Assembly: GCA_002451065.1 (NCBI GenBank)
Contig: DKBC01000263.1
Coordinates: forward strand, 1-11,681
Source: Betaproteobacteria bacterium UBA6910
GTDB taxonomy: Bacteria > Pseudomonadota > Gammaproteobacteria > Burkholderiales > UBA6910
Direction: 5' to 3'
DNA: 11,681 nt
Under the pieces are notes generated by a model. That model was given only the letters and a program-made list of their open reading frames with translations. It had not been told where the DNA came from and ran no database searches. The translations under genes were made by a program, and so were the position numbers. Position 1 is the first letter of the stretch. Each line of letters begins with the position of its first letter. This document shows, piece after piece, positions 6,018-11,681 of this stretch.

Positions 6018-6023
6018 ATTCTA
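6018..6023 (-). promoter_or_regulatory. Likely -10 box of the FKBP gene
   Basis: On the minus strand this reads TAGAAT, five of six bases of the -10 consensus. It lies about 28 bp upstream of the ATG at 5989, which leaves a short leader with the Shine-Dalgarno. No good -35 is present at the matching distance, so an activator or a weak promoter is likely. Confidence 0.4.
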
Positions 6024-6058
6024 AAGCAACGGCGACCGGGCACCCCCCTGAGCGCGCC

Positions 6059-6601
6059 TCAAGTTCCGCCGAGGGCAAGTTCAATGTGCACCACGCCCTC
6101 GCCCCGGCGCTGGCTCATGGGCAGGCCGCTGCGGGCGAACACCGCCAGCATCGGCTTGTTGACGGGCAGCACCTCCGCCTCGAAGGTCGAAATGCCCTTG
6201 GCGCGGGCGATCGTCGCCAGGTGCTTGAGCAGTCGGCCGGCGATGCCCTGGCCCTGGAAATCCTCCTCCACGGTGAACGCCACCTCTGCGCTCGCGGCTG
6301 CATCGCCCCTTGCCCCCAGCACCACGTAACGCGCGCCGGCGATGATGATTTCGTCCGTGGCCTTGGGGAGGGTGACCACCAGCGCCACGGTGTGTTCGAA
6401 GTCGGGCTCCGTCGCCAGCCTCAGCTCCCGGTCGGTGAGGGCGGTCTTGTAGGCGAAGAACCGGGTGTAGACAGTCTCCCGGTCCAGGTTGCGGAAGGCT
6501 TCCAGGATCCGGGCCTTGTCGTCGGGGCGGATGGCGCGCACCGTCGCCGGCGTGCCGTTCCTGAGGGTTACCTCGGCGTGGTAGTTGCGGGCGTCGATCA
6601 T
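6059..6601 (-). CDS. GNAT family N-acetyltransferase
   Basis: This 180-aa protein has the layout of a GCN5-related acetyltransferase. The N-terminal strand VRAIRPDDKARILEAF (21-36) is typical of the subgroup that includes the GNAT domain of protein acetyltransferase Pat/YfiQ. Motif A is VEEDFQGQGIAGRLLKHL (111-128), whose Q116-x-x-G119-x-A121 loop binds the acetyl-CoA pyrophosphate. The FEAEVLPVNKPMLAVFARSGL region (130-150) is motif B. An acetyl-transfer reaction from acetyl-CoA is secure; the acceptor (protein lysine or small molecule) is not. It is a stand-alone domain, without the ADP-forming acyl-CoA synthetase part found in full Pat proteins. The ATG at 6601 has only a weak purine stretch (GAGACGG) upstream. 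A 12-bp inverted repeat (CTGGC-AC-GCCAG, 6633-6644) lies about 35 bp before it. Confidence 0.9.
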   Translation of the reverse strand: MIDARNYHAEVTLRNGTPATVRAIRPDDKARILEAFRNLDRETVYTRFFAYKTALTDRELRLATEPDFEHTVALVVTLPKATDEIIIAGARYVVLGARGDAAASAEVAFTVEEDFQGQGIAGRLLKHLATIARAKGISTFEAEVLPVNKPMLAVFARSGLPMSQRRGEGVVHIELALGGT

Positions 6602-6700
6602 GCCGTCTCGGGAAATGGACGAGTCCCCGATTCTGGCACGCCAGTCCCATTCTTGCGACCGCGCGCCGAGTGTTTGGCCACGGCGCCCGGCAAGTGCCGC

Positions 6701-7210
6701 TTACCGCGGCGGAGGAGGCGGCGGCGGATACGCCGGCGAGTAGCCCCGCGAGGAGCGTGGGGCCGGCTGCTGGGAAATGAAGTTCCCGTAGACCGGGACC
6801 TTGTGCCCCTTGGCGTACATGCACTGCAGGTAGGCCGCGTCGTAGCGCCGCTGCAGCTCGTAGCTCGAGGCCGCGCCGGCGCTGGTTCCCGCCAGCCCGC
6901 CCACGGCCGCGCCCGCCGCGGCGCCGGTGGCCGCACCCCTCCCGCCGTCAATCGCTGCGCCGCCGAGAGCACCGATGGCGGCCCCCGCGACGGCGCTCTT
7001 CACGCCGCTGTCCACCGCGACCTGCTCGGCCGTGGCGCCGCCGATCTGGTAGCTGGCGAAGCCGCGGCAGTCCATGTCGTCGTAGCGGAACTGGTCAAAG
7101 GTCCTGCCGGTGCCCGGCAGCGCCATGGCGCCCGGTCCAGTGGGGACCGTCACGCACGCGCTGAGCAGCAGCAACGGCAACAAAACCGAAAGCTTCAGCA
7201 GGCGTTTCAT
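6701..7210 (-). CDS. Glycine-zipper lipoprotein
   Basis: This 169-aa outer-envelope lipoprotein has a basic N-terminus, a Leu-rich signal (MKRLLKLSVLLPLLLL) and a good lipobox, L-S-A-C with C19 as the lipidated residue. Residues 70-112 form a glycine zipper with repeated AxxGxxxG spacing (GAAIGALGG, GAATGAAAG, GAAVGGLAG), a pattern known to pack membrane helices tightly. The segment after it, RRYDAAYLQCMYAKGHKVPV (121-140), is common in such proteins, and C48 and C130 could form a disulfide. The C-terminus is Pro-rich, ending in seven prolines. ATG 7210 is chosen over the longer frame because AAAGGAGGGG sits directly upstream and a signal peptide begins there. It lies 16 bp after the Gly/Tyr-rich gene, so the two form an operon. 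Precise role unknown; envelope association is well supported. Confidence 0.9.
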   Translation of the reverse strand: MKRLLKLSVLLPLLLLSACVTVPTGPGAMALPGTGRTFDQFRYDDMDCRGFASYQIGGATAEQVAVDSGVKSAVAGAAIGALGGAAIDGGRGAATGAAAGAAVGGLAGTSAGAASSYELQRRYDAAYLQCMYAKGHKVPVYGNFISQQPAPRSSRGYSPAYPPPPPPPR

Positions 7211-7226
7211 GGCCCCTCCTTTCTGC

Positions 7227-7736
7227 TTACCGCGGGGGCGGCTGCGGGGCAACCCGCTCCCAGCCACCCGGGCATTGCTTCACGTACGGGTAGTACGCGC
7301 TTGCGTCGCGGCAGTAGTACCAGTACGCCGAATCCATCGGCTCGGCCGCCGCGTCCGGTACACCCCTCTCGATGTAAGTCGGAGGCGACGAAGGCACCGT
7401 CACCACGGCCGGGGGGTAGTAGGGATAGGCCGGATAGGGGTAGCCGTAAGCGCCATAACCATAGCCGCCGTAATACGGTGAATACGGATAACCCCAGAAA
7501 CCGGGCCCCAGGTACAGCCCGAAGCTATAGCGGCTTCCACCCCCGTAATACCCGCGGTAATGCCCGCCGCGGTAATAGATGTGACCGTAGCCCGGCTTCA
7601 CATGCCGCCTGTAACCGGCCGCCGGATAATGAGGTTTTCGATAGCCCCCGTCTGCGGAAACAGGCGTGGGCGCCAAAGTTCCCAGGCCGACGGCCAGCGC
7701 CGTCGCCAGGATGAGCATCAGACGTGTGGTTTTCAT
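7227..7736 (-). CDS. Exported Gly/Tyr-rich protein with C-terminal WYYC...CPGGW motif
   Basis: This 169-aa protein begins with a Sec signal peptide (cleavage near PVSA-DG, residue 28). The middle, about 29-109, is dominated by Gly, Tyr, Pro and Arg, with runs such as GYPYSPYYGGYGYGAYGYPY (82-101), and is probably disordered or surface-attached. The C-terminal module, YWYYCRDASAYYPYVKQCPG (138-157) followed by GW, is a motif I recognise from many proteobacterial exported proteins of unknown function. Its two cysteines (C142, C155) probably pair in the periplasm. The ATG at 7736 is preferred to a TTG six bases earlier because AAAGGAG lies seven bases before it. It is first in an operon with the glycine-zipper lipoprotein. 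The gene has a leader hairpin and candidate response-regulator boxes upstream. Function unknown. Confidence 0.87.
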   Translation of the reverse strand: MKTTRLMLILATALAVGLGTLAPTPVSADGGYRKPHYPAAGYRRHVKPGYGHIYYRGGHYRGYYGGGSRYSFGLYLGPGFWGYPYSPYYGGYGYGAYGYPYPAYPYYPPAVVTVPSSPPTYIERGVPDAAAEPMDSAYWYYCRDASAYYPYVKQCPGGWERVAPQPPPR

Positions 7737-7748
7737 GGTCAACTCCTT

Positions 7749-7764
7749 TGTCGCCGGAGCGACA
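7749..7764 (-). promoter_or_regulatory. 5' leader hairpin with UNCG tetraloop next to the Shine-Dalgarno
   Basis: On the minus strand TGTCGC and GCGACA pair perfectly around UCCG, closed by a C-G pair, which is a UNCG-class stable tetraloop. The stem ends exactly where AAGGAG of the Gly/Tyr-rich gene begins. Such a structure could protect the mRNA 5' end or affect ribosome loading. Confidence 0.5.
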
Positions 7765-7789
7765 GGCCAGCCCTCTTCAGGTCAATTTA

Positions 7790-7824
7790 ACTGTACTCCA
7801 TTAACGCTGAACGTTGCCTGAACG
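7790..7824 (-). promoter_or_regulatory. Promoter with tandem CTGAACG boxes over the -35
   Basis: TACAGT (minus strand, 7795-7790) is a four-of-six -10 match. The -35 position (about 7813-7818) reads GGCAAC, far from consensus, and is covered by two exact CTGAACG copies (7807-7813 and 7818-7824) whose starts are 11 bp apart. Direct repeats one helical turn apart over a poor -35 are the usual layout for activators of the OmpR/PhoB response-regulator family (inference). The repeats also sit in the upstream region shared with the efflux operon on the other strand. Confidence 0.45.
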
Positions 7825-7886
7825 GAATTCCGCCTTGTGCATCAGGGTATTCGGCCCGGGCCGCAGCGGGGACGGCGCTGCTCGGG

Positions 7887-7892
7887 TATAGT
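7887..7892 (+). promoter_or_regulatory. Likely -10 box of the RND efflux operon
   Basis: TATAGT matches five of six -10 bases and lies 36 bp before the TTG start of the adaptor gene. No recognisable -35 occurs 16-18 bp upstream, so the promoter may need an activator. AGGA at 7917-7920 is the probable Shine-Dalgarno, eight bases before the TTG. Confidence 0.45.
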
Positions 7893-7928
7893 GATCCCAG
7901 CCGCCGATTCCATCATAGGATTTCGCCC

Positions 7929-9053
7929 TTGCTCCGCAACCGCCGCTACCCAGGCCGCCTTCTGGCGGCGGGTCTCGCTTTGGCGGTTGCGCTCGCCGGC
8001 TGCGACGGGAACGACTCCCAGGCCAAGTCCAAACCCGGCGCGGGACCGGCGGTGCCGGTGCTGGCCGTAGCGGCGGAAGTGAGGACCGTGCCGGTGCGCC
8101 TGCGGGCCGTGGGCAACGTGGAGACCGAGTCCAGCGTGGCCATCAAGTCCCGGGTGGACGGCCAGATACTCAAAGTCCACTTCAAGGACGGCGACGATGT
8201 CTCCCAGGGCCAGATCCTGTTCCAGATTGACCCCCGCCCGTTCCAGTCCCAGCTGCGCCAAGCCGAAGCTAACCTCCTGAAAACCCGGGCCCAGCTCGAA
8301 TACGCCCGGGGCCAGGAGGCCCGCTACCAGGACCTGCTGGCCAAGGGCTTCGTCTCCAAGGAGGGCTACGCTCAGGTACGCACCAACCTGGAATCCTCCC
8401 AGGCGGCGGTGGCGGCGGACGAGGCAGCCATCGAGTCGGTCAAGCTCCAGCTCCAGTACGCCACCATCCGCGCCCCCATCGGCGGCCGCGCCGGCAAGGT
8501 CTTGGTCACCGAGGGCAACCTGGTGAAGGCCAACGAAAATCCGCCCCTGGTGGTCATCAACCAGATCTCCCCCATCTTCGTCAGCTTCGCGGTCCCCGAG
8601 CAGCACGGCCCGGCGATCCGGGCGGCCATGGGCGAGCGGCGCCTGCCGGTGACCGCGACCGTTGCCGGCAAGTCCGTGTCCGGCGAACTGGCCTTCGTGG
8701 ACAACACCGTGGATCCCGCCACCGGCACCCTCAAGCTGCGGGCGCGCTTCGCCAATGAGCAGCGCCTGCTCTGGCCGGGGGACTTCGTGGAGGCCGTCCT
8801 GACCCTGGGCGAGGAGGCCGGCGCCCTGGTGATTCCGGCGGCGGCGGTTCAGTCCGGGCCCAAGGGCAGCTACGTGTTCGTGGTCAAGGACGACCAGACG
8901 GTGGACCAGCGCCCGGTGCGGGTAAGCCGCAGTGAGGGCGAGGAGGCCCTCATCGCCGACGGTCTTGCGGCAGGTGAGCGAGTGGTTACTGACGGTGCTT
9001 CCCGCCTCACGCGCGGAACCAGGGTCAGTATCAAGCCGGCCAAGGCGGAATGA
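7929..9053 (+). CDS. RND efflux periplasmic adaptor (membrane fusion protein) lipoprotein
   Basis: This 374-aa protein is an AcrA/MexA/MdtA-type adaptor that links the inner-membrane pump to an outer-membrane channel. The signal sequence ends in a lipobox, L-A-G-C with C25 lipidated, so it is anchored on the periplasmic face of the inner membrane. Domains in order are the first lipoyl half (about 66-102, with SRVDGQILKVHFKDGDDVSQ), a coiled-coil hairpin (about 104-180) and the second lipoyl half (182-212). A beta-barrel follows (213-295, with VDNTVDPATGTLKLRARFAN) and then the membrane-proximal domain (298-372). The only usable start is TTG at 7929: no ATG or GTG occurs in frame upstream, and AGGA sits eight bases before. 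A TTG start may limit expression. The stop overlaps the pump start by ATGA, so the two are translated together. Confidence 0.94.
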   Translation: MLRNRRYPGRLLAAGLALAVALAGCDGNDSQAKSKPGAGPAVPVLAVAAEVRTVPVRLRAVGNVETESSVAIKSRVDGQILKVHFKDGDDVSQGQILFQIDPRPFQSQLRQAEANLLKTRAQLEYARGQEARYQDLLAKGFVSKEGYAQVRTNLESSQAAVAADEAAIESVKLQLQYATIRAPIGGRAGKVLVTEGNLVKANENPPLVVINQISPIFVSFAVPEQHGPAIRAAMGERRLPVTATVAGKSVSGELAFVDNTVDPATGTLKLRARFANEQRLLWPGDFVEAVLTLGEEAGALVIPAAAVQSGPKGSYVFVVKDDQTVDQRPVRVSRSEGEEALIADGLAAGERVVTDGASRLTRGTRVSIKPAKAE

Positions 9054-11681
9054 GCATCTCCGAGTTCTTCGTGCGCCGCCCGGTCATGACCGGGCTGGTG
9101 ATGATCGGCATCCTGTTCTTCGGGGTGTTCAGCTACCGCCTGATGCCGGTGGCGGCGCTGCCCAACGTGGACTTCCCCACCGTGGAGGTCACCGCCGCCC
9201 TGGCCGGGGCCAGCCCGGAGACGATGGCCTCCTCCGTGGCCACGCCCCTGGAGAAGCAGTTCTCCACCATCCCCGGGCTGGATTCCATGAGTTCCATCAG
9301 CGTGCTGGGCAACACCCGCGTCACCCTGCAGTTCAAGCTCAGCCGGGACATCGACGCCGCCGCCCAGGACGTGCAGTCCGCCATCTCCGCCGCCCAGCGC
9401 CTGCTGCCCCCGGAGATGACCACGCCCCCCACATTCCGCAAGCTGAACCCGGCGGACGCCGCCATCTTCTACCTCGCCCTCACCTCCGAGACCCTGCCCC
9501 TGTCGGCGGTGGACGAGTACGCCCAGACCCTCCTCGCCCAGCGCCTGTCCACCCTGAGCGGGGTGGCCCAGGTCTCCGTGTTCGGCTCCCAGAAGTACGC
9601 CGTGCGCATCCGCCTCGACCCCGGCAAGCTGGCGGCCCGGGGCATCGGCCTGGACGAGGTGGAGCAGGCCATCCGCCGCCAGAACGTGAACCTGCCCACC
9701 GGCATCATCCAGGGCAGGGAGCGCATGTTCACCATCCAGGCCAGCGGCCAGCTCCAGAACGCCGCCGCCTACCGGCCCCTGGTGGTGGCCCAGCGCAACG
9801 GCGCGCCGGTGCGCCTGGACGAGCTGGGGGAGGTGACCGACGGCGTGGAGGAGGAGAAGTCCGGCGCCTGGTACAACGCCGAGCGCGGGGTGGTGCTCGC
9901 CATCTACCGCCAGCCCGGCACCAACACCATCCAGGTGGTGGACGAGATCCAGAAGGTGTTGCCGGCGTTCCGGACCCAGGTCCCCCCCGGCATCCGGGTG
10001 GACGTGCTCTACGACCGCTCCCAGTCCATCCGCGCCTCGGTCAAGGAGGTGCAGTTCACCCTGATGCTGGCCCTGGCCCTGGTGGTGATGGTGATCTTCG
10101 TGTTCCTGCGCAACGTCTCCGCCACCCTGATCCCGAGCCTGGCGCTGCCCATGTCGCTGATCGGCACCTTTTCCGCCATGTACCTGCTGGGCTTCAGCAT
10201 CAACAACCTGTCCCTGCTGGCCCTGGTGCTGTGCGTGGGCTTCGTCGTGGACGACGCCATCGTCATGCTGGAGAACATCGCCCGCCACCTGGAGATGGGC
10301 AAGACGCCCATGCAGGCCACCCTGGACGGCGCCCGGGAGATTGGCTTCACCATCGTCTCCATGACGGTGTCCCTGGCGGCGGTGTTCCTGCCCATTGTGT
10401 TCATGGGCGGCATCCTGGGGCGGCTGCTCTCCGAGTTCGCGGTCACCATCATGGTGGCGGTGCTGATCTCGGGCTTTGTTTCCCTCACCCTCACGCCGCT
10501 CCTGTGCGGACGCTGGCTGCGCCCCGAGCGCCAGCAATCCCACCACCGCCTCTACGCCGCCAGCGGCGCCGCCTTCGACGCCCTGCTGCGCCGTTACGAC
10601 GCCAGCCTGAAATGGGTGCTGCGCCACCAGAAGGCGACCCTTATCGCCTTCCTCGCCCTCACCGGCTTCACGGCCTGGCAGTTCGCCGCCATGCCCAAGG
10701 GCTTCCTGCCGCCTGAGGACACCGGGCGCCTGTTCGCCTTCACCGAGGGCGCCCAGGACATCGCCTTCCCCGCCATGGCCGAAAAGCAGGCCCAGGCGGC
10801 GCAGATCATCCGCGCCCATCCCGGCGTGGAGTCGGTCATGTCCTTCATGGGCGTGAGCGGCTCCAGCACCTCCCTCAACCTGGGCCGCATTCTCGTCATT
10901 CTCAAGCCCCGCACCGAGCGCGTGAGCGCCAACCGCGTGCTGGAGGAGCTGCGCCCGACGCTGCGGGACATCACGGGCCTCAAGGTGTTCCTGCAGAACC
11001 TGCCGGAGATCCGCCTCGGCGGGCGCCTCACCAAGAGCCCCTACCAGTACACCCTGCAGAGCACCGACACCGAGGAGCTTTACCACTGGGCGCCGCTGGT
11101 GGAGGAGAAGCTGCGCACCCTGCCGGGGTTCCGGGACGCCACCTCCGACCTGCAAATCCGCAACCCCGAAGTCACGGTGCGCATCAATCGCCAGAAGGCC
11201 TCGGCCCTGGGCATCACCGCCGAGCAGGTGGAGACCGCTCTATTCAACGCCTACGGCTCGCGCCAGGTCTCCACCATCTACACCCCCAGCAACGACTACG
11301 CCGTGGTCCTGGAGCTGCTCCCGGAATATCAGGCCCACCCCGACGCGCTTTCGCTCCTTTACGTGCGCGCCCAGTCCGGCCAGCTGGTCCCCCTGTCCAC
11401 CGTGGCCGAGATCGGCCAGGGCGTGGGGCCCCTGTCCATCAACCATGTGGGCCAGCTTCCCTCCGTCACCCTGTCCTTCGACCTGGAGCCGGGCTTCGCC
11501 CTGAGCCAGGCCGTGCGCGAGGTGGAGGCCGCCATGCGGGAGCTGCGCGCGCCGGCCTCGCTTATCGGCAGCTTCCAGGGCACCGCCCAGGCGTTCCGGG
11601 ATTCCCTGGCCGACATGGAGCTGCTGCTGGCCCTTTCCATCTTCGTCATCTACCTGGTGCTGGGCATCCTCTACGAGAGCT
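9050..11681 (+). CDS. RND (HAE1 family) multidrug efflux permease, C-terminally cut by window
   Basis: The frame is open from the ATG at 9050 (ATGA overlap with the adaptor stop) to the window end, giving 877 of roughly 1030 expected residues. It starts with ISEFFVRRPVMTGLVMIGIL (3-22) and has the typical N-terminal blocks ALPNVDFPTVEV (36-47) and GASPETMASSVATPLE (53-68), close to MdtC/MuxC-type pumps. Transmembrane segments appear near 12-30, 336-353, 359-380, 387-407, 432-455, 464-487 and 529-547, with an eighth starting near 858. D401 and D402 in TM4 (FVVDDAIVMLENI) correspond to the proton-relay pair of AcrB, so it should be proton driven; the partner Lys of TM10 lies beyond the window. 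PKGFLPPEDTG (549-559) begins the second periplasmic half. Drug range cannot be inferred. An outer-membrane channel or second pump gene may follow. Confidence 0.95.
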   Translation, partial: MSISEFFVRRPVMTGLVMIGILFFGVFSYRLMPVAALPNVDFPTVEVTAALAGASPETMASSVATPLEKQFSTIPGLDSMSSISVLGNTRVTLQFKLSRDIDAAAQDVQSAISAAQRLLPPEMTTPPTFRKLNPADAAIFYLALTSETLPLSAVDEYAQTLLAQRLSTLSGVAQVSVFGSQKYAVRIRLDPGKLAARGIGLDEVEQAIRRQNVNLPTGIIQGRERMFTIQASGQLQNAAAYRPLVVAQRNGAPVRLDELGEVTDGVEEEKSGAWYNAERGVVLAIYRQPGTNTIQVVDEIQKVLPAFRTQVPPGIRVDVLYDRSQSIRASVKEVQFTLMLALALVVMVIFVFLRNVSATLIPSLALPMSLIGTFSAMYLLGFSINNLSLLALVLCVGFVVDDAIVMLENIARHLEMGKTPMQATLDGAREIGFTIVSMTVSLAAVFLPIVFMGGILGRLLSEFAVTIMVAVLISGFVSLTLTPLLCGRWLRPERQQSHHRLYAASGAAFDALLRRYDASLKWVLRHQKATLIAFLALTGFTAWQFAAMPKGFLPPEDTGRLFAFTEGAQDIAFPAMAEKQAQAAQIIRAHPGVESVMSFMGVSGSSTSLNLGRILVILKPRTERVSANRVLEELRPTLRDITGLKVFLQNLPEIRLGGRLTKSPYQYTLQSTDTEELYHWAPLVEEKLRTLPGFRDATSDLQIRNPEVTVRINRQKASALGITAEQVETALFNAYGSRQVSTIYTPSNDYAVVLELLPEYQAHPDALSLLYVRAQSGQLVPLSTVAEIGQGVGPLSINHVGQLPSVTLSFDLEPGFALSQAVREVEAAMRELRAPASLIGSFQGTAQAFRDSLADMELLLALSIFVIYLVLGILYES

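Noticed and set aside
5777..7714. 645-codon plus-strand open frame
   Set aside because: It runs antisense across four well-supported minus-strand genes (FKBP, GNAT, lipoprotein, Gly/Tyr-rich protein) and has no recognisable domain.
8932..10716. 594-codon plus-strand frame overlapping the RND genes
   Set aside because: It is a frame shadow of the adaptor and pump, full of Pro, Arg and Gly with no motif. The real pump frame starts at 9050 and stays open to the window end.
8870..11155. 761-codon open frame on the minus strand rich in His, Gln and Gly
   Set aside because: It lies opposite the RND adaptor and pump, whose families are certain. Its composition is what antisense reading of GC-biased codons gives, and it shows no known domain.

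Overview
The window is compact, GC-rich bacterial chromosome with strong G/C third-position bias. Signal peptides, lipoproteins and a tripartite RND efflux pump show a Gram-negative. The gene families (UPF0178/YaiI, cytoplasmic FKBP, a PQQ-type sugar dehydrogenase, glycine-zipper lipoprotein, HAE1 pump) fit a high-GC Beta- or Gammaproteobacterium; I cannot name the genus. I see no tRNA, rRNA, CRISPR array, insertion sequence or phage gene.

Layout. (1) Positions 1-2296, minus strand: a phospholipase D-like protein fused to a VTT/DedA-type membrane domain, translationally coupled (GTGA overlap) to an endonuclease/exonuclease/phosphatase gene cut by the window edge. (2) Positions 2297-2691: 395 bp without a gene, holding a strong intrinsic terminator, a competing antiterminator-like pairing and two diverged copies of a 50-bp direct repeat. 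(3) Positions 2692-3526, plus strand: an unrecognised 154-aa protein, then a 46-aa exported peptide gene whose Shine-Dalgarno is a 13-nt perfect complement of the 16S rRNA tail, closed by a textbook terminator. (4) Positions 3555-5620: a periplasmic PQQ-type sugar dehydrogenase (minus) divergent from a YaiI-family gene and a small two-helix membrane protein (plus). (5) Positions 5645-7736, minus strand: a Gly/Tyr-rich exported protein and a glycine-zipper lipoprotein in a tight pair, then a GNAT acetyltransferase and an FKBP prolyl isomerase. (6) Positions 7929-11681, plus strand: an RND efflux operon, with a lipoprotein adaptor (TTG start) and an inner-membrane pump overlapping by ATGA; the pump runs off the window after 877 codons.

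The theme is cell envelope: lipid-active enzymes, exported proteins, a periplasmic dehydrogenase and multidrug efflux. I found no clearly new multi-gene system. The better leads are regulatory: the repeat and terminator region at 2464-2630, the unusually long Shine-Dalgarno at 3250, and the paired CTGAACG boxes 11 bp apart at 7807-7824 placed over the -35 of the Gly/Tyr-rich operon. Several long open frames opposite or overlapping real genes are GC-bias shadows and are left out.
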